Shown here: piece by piece, positions 30,355-39,489 of the stretch | Position numbering within the stretch: the first letter of the stretch is position 1 | Layout: each line of letters begins with the position of its first letter | Source: Blastomussa wellsi | Taxonomy: Eukaryota > Cnidaria > Anthozoa > Scleractinia > Plerogyridae | NCBI GenBank assembly: GCA_947652115.1 | Contig: OX393566.1 | Span: 14,317,825 to 14,381,824 of the forward strand | Reading direction: 5' to 3' | DNA: 64,000 nt | Position numbers and translations under genes: made by a program | Notes under the pieces: model-generated | Database searches by the model: none | Told to the model about the DNA's origin: nothing | What the model saw: only the letters and a program-made list of their open reading frames with translations

Positions 30355-31026
30355 ATGTCTTCAGCAAACGTGTTGCCAAGTGCACCGCCTGATAATATTT
30401 ATCCAGAGCTACCCCTCTCAAGAACCTCAGAAAATTTCCGGCTAACTGAGATCATCAAAATTAAAAGAGAAATAGCCGATGAGGCAGAACATTACAGGCT
30501 TGTCTTGAAAAAATGTGAAAAAGCTCGGAAAGTGATTCACTATTCCGTGGTCTCTCTTGGCGCTTTGACAGCTGCTCTGTCTTCCGGGGCCGTTGCAACT
30601 TCACTCACTGGTGTCGAAATTGAGGTCGGAGTGCCAATAGCAGGAATAGCAGCCCTTTCAGGTTTTGCTTCCACAGGCCTGTCAATTGTTAACAAGAAGC
30701 TTGAAAGGAAAGTTAATAAACACATGAAAATTCAAGCTCTGGCACTTGCAAAGCATGACTCGATAAAAAGCTCTGTCTCTCAAGCTCTTGACGATAACAA
30801 TGTTTCCAACTCAGAATTCAAGCAAATAACACGTGAAATGCAGAAATATCGCGAAATCAAAGAGACTGTGCGCGCAAACTTCGCGAAAAAACAGACCGAT
30901 TTATGCCAGCTGGATCTTGAAAAGATAAAAAAGCAGATTTGGCAAGAGATTCGGCAAGAGTTTCGAAAAAAACTGGAGGCGTCCAGCAAAAATTGGAGAA
31001 TTAAACGAGACTTACCTGTAAGTTGA
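30355..31026 (+). CDS. Viral protein with central membrane segments and coiled-coil ends
   Basis: 223 codons, intact, 17 bases after the previous stop. The N-terminus is Pro-rich (MSSANVLPSAPPDNIYPEL). An acidic/basic helix (EIADEAEHYRLVLKKCEKAR) leads to two hydrophobic segments, VVSLGALTAALSSGAVATSL and GVPIAGIAALSGFASTGLSI, and then a long charged coiled coil to the end. A decayed relative is at 63620-64000. Such a protein could insert in membranes during entry or assembly; I do not know. The last codons (RIKRDLPVS) are not viral: they read into the repeat at 30990 that belongs to DIRS-type ends. Confidence 0.65.
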   Translation: MSSANVLPSAPPDNIYPELPLSRTSENFRLTEIIKIKREIADEAEHYRLVLKKCEKARKVIHYSVVSLGALTAALSSGAVATSLTGVEIEVGVPIAGIAALSGFASTGLSIVNKKLERKVNKHMKIQALALAKHDSIKSSVSQALDDNNVSNSEFKQITREMQKYREIKETVRANFAKKQTDLCQLDLEKIKKQIWQEIRQEFRKKLEASSKNWRIKRDLPVS

Positions 31027-31275
31027 AGTTTGATTGAAATTCTACCGTAGCATTTGCAGGAATGAGGAGGTCACGTGAGATAGCAAGCATGTGATATCCG
31101 AGCTCAGTCTTCAAAGCAGTTTGGTGTGGCTTTGATTGTACAGGAAAAGAGGTCAATGTGAAGAGCACAAGGGCCCAAGGGCGGGTGGGATGTGACCTCC
31201 TCATTCCTGCAAATGCTACGGTAGAATTTCAATCAAACTTCAACTTACAGGTAAGTCTCGTTTAATTTTCCAATT
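30990..31275. repeat. Inverted repeat of DIRS-type end sequence
   Basis: About 75-80 bp at 30995-31075 is repeated in inverse at 31193-31270; the arms contain AAACGAGACTTACCTGTAAG and TTCTACCGTAGCATTTGC. The loop includes ATAGCAAGCATGTGATATCC, also found inverted at 35727-35750, so this is a head-to-head pair of DIRS-type ends placed just outside the main element. Confidence 0.7.
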
Positions 31276-31481
31276 CTACCTCGCATTTGCATACAATCGG
31301 AGGTCACGTGAGATTTCAAAGCTCAAAGCCACAGCCAAAATGAACAGGCATAAAACAACTGTATCACCATGGCATGTATTTAATGGTACTCTTTACATGA
31401 CATTAAACCATAGTTGCTCAAGTAAACCCAACGAAACAAAAAATCAAAGTATCAAAGCATGCAAAGTTGCAAACACAGAAA

Positions 31482-32606
31482 CTAAGTGTTGGAGAGGATG
31501 GCCTCTGCAAAGCCACTTTCATTTATGATAGGGCGATCATAAAATTTTGCAAAGGTAGAGTCTGAGCGCCACCCAGCGGTGTTCAGAATCTCATGGATAG
31601 GTACATTTGCAGCTTTAGCGGCGGACGTTGCCGCACCCCTTGTGCTGTGGGGTTTGAACACTGACGTATTAATTCCTGCATCCTTCATAGTTTGTCGTAT
31701 CCATCTAGATATTGTGTCCTTAGACGCAGGTCCATGAGGTTTTGTATAACAAACCAGCAGCTGCTTAGTGTTTCCCCTAAGGGAGGCTGTCCTTTCAAGA
31801 TAAATTGACAAAAGCTCAACAACACAAAGTCTTTTATCCACATTGTAACTGGTAAATTTGATAGGCAATAAGTGTCTGTTCTGACCACCTTTAGCTCTGG
31901 TTTGCTTTAAGAGAGAGGACATATGGAATGTATACTGTCCAGGCGATGCACTCATATCCTCCAAGGATAACTTTTGGAGAGTCTGGGTTCTTTGTGCTGA
32001 GAGGAGTGCCATAAGCATGACCAGTTTCTGAGTGAGTTGCTTTAGAGACAAGGTTCCAGTAGTTGGATAAGTCTTTAAATGGTTCAGTACGATCTGTGGA
32101 TTCCAAGTCTCAGTGTAGCGAGGCAGAGCAGGCTTTTGATTAAATAAACCAGTCATGAACCTCGAAACTAGTGGGTGTTCTCCGGCTTTTATGCCATCTA
32201 TTTTTAGGAAGCTTGACAAGGCACTCCGCGCAGTCGCTACAGCACTATATCCGACAGTTTTTGACTGAAGTGAGAAGAACTCCAGAACCTGTTGCAAGGT
32301 TGGGTTCATAGGACTGACAGAATTGTCACAGCAAAACTTAACCCACGCTGAAACATATGTCTGATATTGCTTACGGGTCCCTGAACGCCATGATTCCAAA
32401 ATAGTGTTCAAAGGTTCTCCTGATACACCTTGATCAATTAATGATGACTTGACACAAGACAGCCATGAAGTTGCAGTTTGGGGAAGAGAGGGTGAATTTT
32501 GTCTGGTTGATGAGGCAATGTAAGAGTCTTCTTGTGCATCTTGATTTTTACTGGAGAAGATTTCATTAACTGAAGCAGGTGTGGATACCAGAACTGTGTT
32601 GGCCAA
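31482..32606 (-). CDS. DIRS tyrosine recombinase, intact
   Basis: 374 codons. An N-terminal SAM-like helical domain (TRKQYQTYVSAWVKFC) binds DNA. The catalytic domain keeps the family residues: Arg in LLSAQRTQTLQKL, His-x-x-Arg in HSTRGAATS, a Trp in NTAGWRSDS where others have His or Trp, and the Tyr nucleophile in FAKFYDRPI near the C-terminus. It would integrate a circular cDNA intermediate by site-specific recombination without making a target duplication. The frame overlaps or directly follows the reverse-transcriptase frame. No lesion is seen. Confidence 0.92.
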   Translation of the reverse strand: MANTVLVSTPASVNEIFSSKNQDAQEDSYIASSTRQNSPSLPQTATSWLSCVKSSLIDQGVSGEPLNTILESWRSGTRKQYQTYVSAWVKFCCDNSVSPMNPTLQQVLEFFSLQSKTVGYSAVATARSALSSFLKIDGIKAGEHPLVSRFMTGLFNQKPALPRYTETWNPQIVLNHLKTYPTTGTLSLKQLTQKLVMLMALLSAQRTQTLQKLSLEDMSASPGQYTFHMSSLLKQTRAKGGQNRHLLPIKFTSYNVDKRLCVVELLSIYLERTASLRGNTKQLLVCYTKPHGPASKDTISRWIRQTMKDAGINTSVFKPHSTRGAATSAAKAANVPIHEILNTAGWRSDSTFAKFYDRPIINESGFAEAILSNT

Positions 32607-32778
32607 TGTGGGTAAACTAAAATGGCTGTTATTTTGCTCTCTTGAATAAATTGAAGTACTTTGCCGATGAGACTAAATGGAGGAAAACAATAGATTAGGT
32701 TATACTTAGACCAATCTATAGTAAAGGCATCAATGGCTACTGCTCCAGGGTCTGGGCCCCAGGCTATATAGTGAGGCG

Positions 32779-32823
<45 letters not shown>

Positions 32824-34519
32824 GTATAACAATATAATTTGGTTTTATCAACTGGGTTGATAATGTCAATTGGCCACCGTAAAGAGATTCAAGTGCTATA
32901 TAGTGAGGCGTCTTGTGGTTTAGCCTAGATGCAAACATATCAACTTCAGGCTCACCCAACTTAGATTTCAATTCGTTAAAAGCCGTTTGGTCTAGTGACC
33001 ATTCAGTGTTACTATTGTTGAATTCACGGCTAGCTTTATCTGCCTCTGTATTAAGTTTCCCTGGTAAATGGGAAATTGATAGTGTTAGCTTTCGGTCTAT
33101 GCACCACATAAAGATTTCCCTGGTAATATTATTGCAGCCGCTGGATTTTGTACCTCCCATATTACGAATGTAGGCAACGGCAGTAGTATTGTCACATAGG
33201 ATTTTTATGTGGTTATTTTGCATATGGTTACAGAGGGCCTGCAAGGCTAGCAAAATGGCCTTCAATTCCAATATGTTAATATGCAGCTGTGATTCTTGAT
33301 GTGACCACCTGCCACGAGCCACACATGATGAACCCTCAATCACCCCTCCCCAGCCTTTAAGGGAGCTGTCAGTCGTGAGAGTTAAATTGGCTGGCTTAGG
33401 CATGATTGCTTTGGGAAGTTGATCGACATTGATGATCCACCATGAAAGGTCCTGTTTTGCTAGAGGGGAGAGTGTCATTTTCCCTTCAAGGTCCCATCCA
33501 TTGCTTTTCAAAGCATATGTCTTATCATTTTCTAGGGACCTATAAAACAAGGGTGCATACTGGACCCCTTCAAATGCTGACACCATTAGGCCCACAACAG
33601 AGGCCACATCTCGAATCGGAATAGGTCCTTTGAGCTGGGCTAGATTGAGACACTTAGATTTGATTGTGGCTGCTTTCTCTGGAATCATAGAAATGATCAT
33701 GTCCTTAGAATTCAGTAAGAATCCCAGGAATTTGGCAACCTGGATTGTAAATCCCAGTGATTTGAGCAGGGCAATTGTTTCAGCCACAACTTGGCCTAAT
33801 TCATGGGGTGTTTTTGCTAACAGAAGGATATCATCAATGTACCCTACTATAAGGTATCCTTTAGACCGCAAAGTTGCATACACTGGTTTCATGAGTTTTG
33901 TAAATACCCAAGGTGCTGATGAGAGCCCATTAGGTAAACAAGTGAACTCGTAAATAGATCTTTTAAATTGAAATCTGAGAAATTTCCTGTGCTGGGGGTT
34001 TATAGGCACAGAGTAATAAGCATCCTTGAGATCTAAAACTGCCATCCAATAATCTTTCTTAAGTAGCTGTACTGCTGACTGGAGAGACTCCATTTTAAAA
34101 TGGTGATATGTGACATATTCATTCAAATGTTTAAGATTGAGAATTAGTCGATGAGACCCATCTTTTTTGGGCCGAGTAAAGACAGTGGATATGAATTCAT
34201 TGTCACAGTGAGTAGTTTTGTTAATTACTCCTTTCTCAAGGAGTTTATTTATCTCTCCAGCAATGATGAGATCATCGCCCTTAGAAAATGTAATATGTGG
34301 TACAGCTGACTGAAATGGTATGCTTTCAAATTCAATGAAATAGCCTGAAACTATCTCAAGGATGCTTGGGTCTGTGGTAATAGACCTCCAGCTGGAGATG
34401 TGGTTAGCTATATTACCAGCAACAAAATTTGAAATAGCATTTACCGTGTCAACTTTTTGGGCTACTGAGATGCCCTCTTGTTGTTGGTGTTGGGCTTCTG
34501 GTGGTCCTTGTGTCGCCAA
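32606..34519 (-). pseudogene. DIRS reverse transcriptase-RNase H, split by an insertion
   Basis: The open frame from 34519 encodes a reverse transcriptase with LDLKDAYYSVPI, LPNGLSSAPWVFTKLM and VGYIDDILLL (the catalytic YxDD). RNase H follows with LTTDSSLKGWGG, NILELKAILLAL and LCDNTTAVAYI, all acidic residues kept. After VDMFASRLNHKTPHYIA the frame runs into the 117-bp insert and stops at 32792. The original sense resumes at 32777 with PHYIAWGPDPGAVAIDAFTI and continues to the recombinase start. Apart from the insertion it appears intact, so the insertion is probably what ended its activity. Confidence 0.9.
32778..32894 (-). mobile_element. 117-bp ribozyme-tail retroposon copy in DIRS pol
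   Basis: Flanked by a perfect 15-bp duplication, GCTATATAGTGAGGC, at 32763-32777 and 32895-32909. On the minus strand it reads ACTTGAATCTCTTTACGG to AACTTACCCCCTC, about 90 percent identical by eye to the tail part of the insert at 7306-7471. It lacks the hammerhead core and begins next to where the ribozyme would cut. Confidence 0.85.
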
Positions 34520-35721
34520 GGTCGGAAGGTTTGGCCCTTCAAGTTTTTTGAATTGTTTCGGTTAGAATAAGACCCTTTAGAGTTGTTGTTATTGGCATAG
34601 CCAGTCGAGGGCCTGTGAGGGCCTCTGTGACCTTGTAATTTCGCACCAATTTTGTTGACATCTCCGATGTCCTTCAGCTGTTTCTGGAGGTCATCTCCAA
34701 ACAGCCAGTCAGTGAACGGCACGTGAGGTGAGCAGAGAGAGGCATAGTCCCTGCCGATATCAGGCTTCATCAATTGCTTCCGTTGCATGTTAAGTTCGTA
34801 GTTTACATGCGTCAGTAAGGATAAGGCGTCGAGACCAAACTGTTTGATCTGCTTAACCCCGTCCTGGTCTAGGCCTTTCTTATCTGTCATGGACAGATCA
34901 GTCAAACGAGCAATTGGAATAATTCCTTTGACGAGGGCTTGTTGAATTTTATACATTTGCAAATCCCGCTTCTGAATGGGTTCACGAAGCTTGCGCCAAA
35001 TGCCCGGGTTAACCCTTGTGGGCTTAACAGTATCGCAATTTTCCGGTCTAGCTTGGCGTTCAAGCTTTTCTTTCAGCAGCTTGTCTGGAAGCCGGTTGCG
35101 AAACATCTTGCTAAGAAGTTTGGCGAGCTGTGGGCTGTTAATATTTTTGCCCGTCATGTCTTCGGAGGCGTACTCCTTCTCTAAATCCGCCAGAATATCG
35201 TCTTCCTCTTCATCGTCTTCCTCATCAATATCGCCGTCATCCCCCGCTACTTTGTTCATGAGAGCCTGAATATCTTCAGTTTCTGCGCTCTCCAAAGCGC
35301 TCGAGGAGCTCGAGCTGTCCTTCGCGGGCTTTTTGGCGGGAAGATCGTGTTGCTGTTCTCGATCATCCCTCGGCCTTTTTCCTTTGCCTTTGCCTTTCCC
35401 TTGAGAAGGGAGGTCCTCGAATTTGTCAATTTTCTTCGACAAAGTGAGTATTGCTGACGACAGGAGCTGTACATCAGTCTGCGACAACGAAACGTTCGAG
35501 TCGCTTGCTTGTGCCTGGCACGCCATGGCACTGGTGTTCGATCCACCTTCTCCGGACATTTCGTCGTTTTCTTCGTCCGGGTGGATTTCCAATAAACAGC
35601 TTTGGATGCGTCTTTCCCTCCGGCCATAATAATCGTAGGGTGTAATAAAAGTCTGAAAAAAGCGAAGATCTGCACTACCAGAGAGAAACACGACTGTTTG
35701 CTCGGACAACAAATCTCGCAC
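34462..35721 (-). CDS. DIRS gag-like protein
   Basis: 419 codons, open throughout, with the true start unsure; MSGEGGSNTSAMACQ at about 35560 is one candidate. There is a Lys/Gly run (GKGKGKGKRPRDD), Ser and Glu/Asp tracts (DSSSSSSALES, DEEDDEEEDDILAD), then a helical domain with LAKLLSKMFRNRLPDKLLKE and PGIWRKLREPIQKRDLQMYK, and an Asn/Arg-rich C-terminus. No zinc knuckle is present, as is common for DIRS gag. It should form the particle that packages the RNA. The end overlaps the pol frame by 58 bases. Confidence 0.75.
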   Translation of the reverse strand: MRDLLSEQTVVFLSGSADLRFFQTFITPYDYYGRRERRIQSCLLEIHPDEENDEMSGEGGSNTSAMACQAQASDSNVSLSQTDVQLLSSAILTLSKKIDKFEDLPSQGKGKGKGKRPRDDREQQHDLPAKKPAKDSSSSSSALESAETEDIQALMNKVAGDDGDIDEEDDEEEDDILADLEKEYASEDMTGKNINSPQLAKLLSKMFRNRLPDKLLKEKLERQARPENCDTVKPTRVNPGIWRKLREPIQKRDLQMYKIQQALVKGIIPIARLTDLSMTDKKGLDQDGVKQIKQFGLDALSLLTHVNYELNMQRKQLMKPDIGRDYASLCSPHVPFTDWLFGDDLQKQLKDIGDVNKIGAKLQGHRGPHRPSTGYANNNNSKGSYSNRNNSKNLKGQTFRPWRHKDHQKPNTNNKRASQ

Positions 35722-35799
35722 TGAGCTCGGATATCACATGCTTGCTATCTCACGTGACCTCTGATTGTATGCAAATGCGAGGTAGAATTTGAACTAAAC

Positions 35800-36509
35800 T
35801 TTGAGAGAAAAAACACAAAAGTCTCTCTGAGTGTTATAAAAAACAGATGAACGTGTTACTGTCAGGCGGGGCATTGTGTGATGTTAATGAATACGGGTAG
35901 CTTTTTGTGTATTGTTCTTGGTGGAATTACAACTCATCGCTATCTTATTTTCATTAACAATCCAAAGTAACCATAGCGACAACAGACATGAAAGCAAACA
36001 GAAGCGGTCAAGCCCTCCATACTACTTTCTCATTTTCACAAATCAAATTAATGTTTGTAAAGTTTTTTTGAACATAAATTATTCCAAACATTACTTTTGT
36101 GTTATTAAAAATTAATAACCTGACTTACTAGTGAATATTTTTCCAAAACATTGAGTCTTCCTAAGAAACTATTATTGTTTTTTCTTTGAGTCATTGCCAT
36201 TTGCTGGGGTCATTCTCACATACTTGTTTTTTAACATTGAAATGTTGGTTAAAATATCTTATTGGTAATTCACAATACAACAGGTTTTGGTATTGATTCA
36301 TGAGGTCACTTAATTTGATTAAAAAATAGGCATATGATTTGGATATCTGAGTGAGTGAAAGCAGTGAAGCAAACGTATATGATGTTGTTGCCTCTTTTCC
36401 ACTCTTCAACAATTCTTGTAAAACTGAATAATAAATAATCTTTCTTGAGTCGGTGATAGCTCTTGATAATAGATTGACACTTTCGATGCATTCTTCAGGG
36501 TTTTTCTTT
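35800..36509. other. AT-rich spacer with a short repeat and one open frame
   Basis: The 35847-35880 stretch (GATGAACGTGTTACTGTCAG) echoes 19011-19050 in the same orientation. The minus-strand frame 36191-36505 (ECIESVNLLSRAITDSRKII and following) is open and composition-wise plausible as a coding fragment, but I recognise nothing in it. Confidence 0.35.
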
Positions 36510-36640
36510 TTAACCCTTTGTGACCTGCCATTAACCCACCCCTGAACCACCCATCTAATCTTGGCCTCCAATAGAAACCTGGGTCGGGAGACGCCTCTTG
36601 TGTAAACCTAGTCCCCTTACAGGGGATAAGTTAATCTGGC
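36510..36640 (+). mobile_element. piggyBac terminus joined to internal piggyBac sequence
   Basis: TTAA followed by CCCTTTGTGACC (36510-36525) is the same terminus as at 58827-58842. Directly after it comes TGCCATTAACCCACC and about 50 bp that also occurs inverted at 57086-57139, where it follows the transposase C-terminus. This looks like an internally deleted, non-autonomous piggyBac derivative; its other end is not found. Confidence 0.5.
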
Positions 36641-36719
36641 TCCTTTACATCCAAACATTTTTCAGAAGACAGGACGAAACAATTACTTTGTCGTGTACTT
36701 TATTGTAACTACAACTATA

Positions 36720-37700
36720 ACTGAAAACTTTGCGAGATCCTATGGTACCCTTTCCTAGAACGGGCCTATCTCCGAAAACTGGCAAAAGTGTGACATGTGT
36801 GGGCTTTGAGCATGTTTTTCAGGACATGACTGGCCCTTCTGTAGAGCGGCCCTTCTGTAGAGCGGCCAATCATGCCATGTTGTTTTTCGCTGAAATTTGC
36901 CAAAGACCGTGTTCAAATTCGTGAGGGCGTGAGTTTCCCTTCTGTAGAGCGGCCGGTCATGCCATGTTGTTTTTCGCTGAAAGAGGCCAAAAATGCTGCT
37001 CAAATTAATAACAGGCGTTACTGGCCCTCCTGTCGAGCGGTCAGTGACGCCATGTTTTGCGCAGGGAAGTCACGAAGCTATCAAAATTCAGTTACAATGT
37101 TGAGAAATCTTATGCTAACTTTAGTAGAACATGCCTTTTTCTGCAAGCAGAGATTCATGCTTGCTTTTCCTACAACAGACATTTTTTAGAAAACTGGCGA
37201 AAGCGTGACATATGCGCTGAAGCTGGTTTTTTTCGGAGTGACTGACCGTTCTCTCAATCGGTTAGTCATGCCATGTTGTTTTTCGCCTAAAGAAGTCCAA
37301 AAGGGAGATCAAAATGGTGATTGTCGTGACTGGCCTTTCTGTCGATCTGCCAGTCACGTCATGTTGTTTTTCGCGTAAAGAAGCCCAAAACGCTGGTCAA
37401 ATTACTTGCGGGCGTTACTAGCCCTCCTGTCGAGCGGCCAGTAACGCCATGTTTTGCGCAGGGATGCCACTGAACTATCAAAATTGTTAGCGACAACGTT
37501 GTGAAATGTTATGCTTACTTTGACTATGACATGCCTATTTCTGCAAACCGGCCATAGCATGATATGTGCTGCAAGCAGAGTTTTTAGGGCGTGTATGGTG
37601 CTTTTGTCGAGCGGCCAGGCACGCAATGTTTCTTTTTTGTTCATATTAGCCAAAAGCGGTATTAAAATTCAGAGGCCATGCAAGTGGCGCTTTGTGCACG
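36720..37700. repeat. Tandem repeat array with about 85-bp units in a roughly 398-bp higher order
   Basis: Units share GAGCGGCCAGTCATGCCATG and TTGTTTTTCGC, seen near 36850, 36940, 37240 and 37345. A larger period is shown by GGCGTTACTGGCCCTCCTGTC at 37014 and again, with one change, at 37412. There is no coding sense. The array flanks the Helitron on its downstream side. Confidence 0.65.
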
Positions 37701-37973
37701 TGTCAATGCCTGACCGATTGCAGATTAGGCCAAAAATTCAGTGTGACAAAAGAATGTCCACAAAGAAAGCTTTGCGTTTAGTTGAGGAGCTTCATTTCCG
37801 CAGCTTTGTAAAGTTCCGTATTGTTCAGTCTGAATGGCACCGTTGGTGTCCATCTCAATGGTCTAATAACCGTAACTTTGTAATTCCATGTTAAAGTTTC
37901 CTTTACGCTCGCCGTGACTTTGCCTTGGTTTTGTCAATGTGCTATATGGTAAACAAGTGTTCAAGAAGGTGCT
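37701..37973. other. Spacer between repeat array and Helitron accessory ORF
   Basis: No gene or clear Helitron 3' terminus (CTRR after a hairpin) is identified by eye. Confidence 0.3.
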
Positions 37974-38648
37974 CTACTTTTTCTTGACTGCTGCTTCAAG
38001 TTGAACCCACACGTCATCATCTGGAGTTTTCGTTGCTGCAGGTTTGTCTTTGTTTTTTGCTGGCTGCTGCCGCTTCGCTTTCTTTTTACCCGAGGTGGGG
38101 GCCTTGGCAGTCTGGTGACTGGGTTTCTTTCCTTTAGGTGGTGGCACTTGTTTAGTTTTGGGTGCTTTTTTCTCCTTGTCTGAAGACTCCGAAGACGAGG
38201 AGGAGGAGACAACCTTCTTCTTAGGCTTCTTGGAGGTGGCTGAGGTAACCGTCTCTGCAGTAGGAGTCTTCTTAGCCTTCACAGAAGACAGGGGCAGTTG
38301 TTCTTCGTCGTCAGAGTCTTCGGACGAGGAGGAGGAGGTCTCTGAAGAGGAAGAGGGAGGCGCAGGTGTTCGTACTGTTTTTGGAGACGTCTTTACCGGC
38401 GTTGACGTAAGCGGTCGTTGCGCCGGTCTCTTAGCCCTTCTTGATTGGGGCGCAGAGGTCCAGTCGGCTGCAGGTCTTGTAGCAGGCAGCCTGGAGCTTT
38501 CTGGCATTGCGTCCTCTGGCTCGTCGTCCCAGGCACTTGGAAGACTCCTAGCACGACGGGACCTGGCGGTAGGGTGGGACTGTTCACCGTCGTCATCCAC
38601 CGCCTCCCAAATAGAAGCCCCGGACACCGGCCGGCGTTTCTTGGTCAC
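37974..38648 (-). CDS. Basic, Ser-rich disordered protein, probably C-terminal half of the next ORF
   Basis: 224 codons. Composition is strongly biased: Ser/Glu runs (SSSSETSSSSSEDSDDEE), Lys-rich stretches (KKPKKKVVSSSSSSESSDKE) and a Lys-rich end (VQLEAAVKKK). It should be disordered and nuclear. It overlaps the upstream frame by about 55 bases, and the overlap reads in two frames, so a single frameshift near 38640 probably split one gene. It lies on the Helitron strand and may be part of that element. Confidence 0.5.
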   Translation of the reverse strand: MTKKRRPVSGASIWEAVDDDGEQSHPTARSRRARSLPSAWDDEPEDAMPESSRLPATRPAADWTSAPQSRRAKRPAQRPLTSTPVKTSPKTVRTPAPPSSSSETSSSSSEDSDDEEQLPLSSVKAKKTPTAETVTSATSKKPKKKVVSSSSSSESSDKEKKAPKTKQVPPPKGKKPSHQTAKAPTSGKKKAKRQQPAKNKDKPAATKTPDDDVWVQLEAAVKKK

Positions 38649-39273
38649 ACAAAATGAAATCGCGCATCCTTCGAGGAGTGGGGTCCTCCTTGAAGAGTTG
38701 GTTTCCTGGTGTTCTTCGCGCCTTGTCCGCGAAGTCCTGTGGGTTCCTCATTAGGGTGATCGGGACTAGCAGGTGTATGCACGTCATGAAGAGAGCTCCA
38801 GCAGCATTGAGGCCCTCTCTAAGGCGATCTTCTAGCCCCGGGTCACCACTTATCGTCTTCATTAGAGCGACCACATCTTCTTGTGTGGCAGGGTCACTCG
38901 TGCTCTTGTCCTTGTTGTCAAGGCGCGAGAGCACAGCACTTAGTGGCCGGAAGTGTTCCAAAATGCCTTCCACGAACCCGTGGTCCAGGACTTCTGGTGA
39001 TTGCGCCACTAGGATGGGGAAGTTCTCCCTCAACGTCTGTGCCATTTCTGACAGCGCGATATTGGGCCGCTGAAGCCATTCGCAGTTGAAGTCATGTATG
39101 CGGGAGAGGATTGCTTCTTCTGATATGTCTTGTATGGCGCCGCCATAGTTGAGCAGAAAACTCCTCGGAAAGTGCTTATTGTAGGACGGCTTCTGCGGAC
39201 TAGCTGGAGAACCGAAGGAGGAAGTGGACGCGTTGTGAGACATCTGAAAAGAGAGAGTCACATTGTTAGACAT
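38593..39273 (-). CDS. Helitron-linked ORF of unknown function, N-terminal half
   Basis: 226 codons starting near 39273 or at the second Met (MSHNASTSSFGSPASPQKPS). A folded-looking helical domain follows: FPRSFLLNYGGAIQDISEEA, SEMAQTLRENFPILV, and EGLNAAGALFMTCIHLLVPI. No Cys/His motif is seen. It follows the Helitron replicase by about 220 bases on the same strand. Some Helitrons carry accessory ORFs, but I do not recognise this family. The frame probably continues into 37974-38648. Confidence 0.5.
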   Translation of the reverse strand: MSNNVTLSFQMSHNASTSSFGSPASPQKPSYNKHFPRSFLLNYGGAIQDISEEAILSRIHDFNCEWLQRPNIALSEMAQTLRENFPILVAQSPEVLDHGFVEGILEHFRPLSAVLSRLDNKDKSTSDPATQEDVVALMKTISGDPGLEDRLREGLNAAGALFMTCIHLLVPITLMRNPQDFADKARRTPGNQLFKEDPTPRRMRDFILCDQETPAGVRGFYLGGGG

Positions 39274-39489
39274 GTTTGGAGGCGCGGTTCATTGGTGTGA
39301 AGATGTGACCATCAGCTGGCATGCATGGTTCAATGGAGAGTTCATGAAAAGCGACAGAGATGGAGGACTTGGCCCAGTCGTCCCACGGCAAACGATGTGC
39401 CTGCACTGGTTCGAGAAATACGCTTGGTTGCAGAGTGTCCATTGGAGAAACCCAAAGGCACGCTATCTAGCAGACAGGACAGGATTCTT

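Larger units (their letters stand above)
31273..35799 (-). mobile_element. DIRS-type tyrosine-recombinase retrotransposon
   Basis: Read on the minus strand: gag (34462-35721), reverse transcriptase/RNase H (about 32606-34519), tyrosine recombinase (31482-32606), all in overlapping frames as usual for DIRS. The ends carry inverted repeats: 31272-31313 and 35748-35791 are near-identical inverted copies containing CTACCTCGCATTTGCATAC and TCACGTGA. There are no LTRs and no target duplication, also typical. A 117-bp insertion splits the pol frame. The element lies at the end of the viral coiled-coil gene. Confidence 0.88.

Noticed and set aside
38158..38754. 198-codon plus-strand Glu/Ser-rich frame
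   Set aside because: Antisense of the Ser/Asp-rich tract of the Helitron-linked protein.
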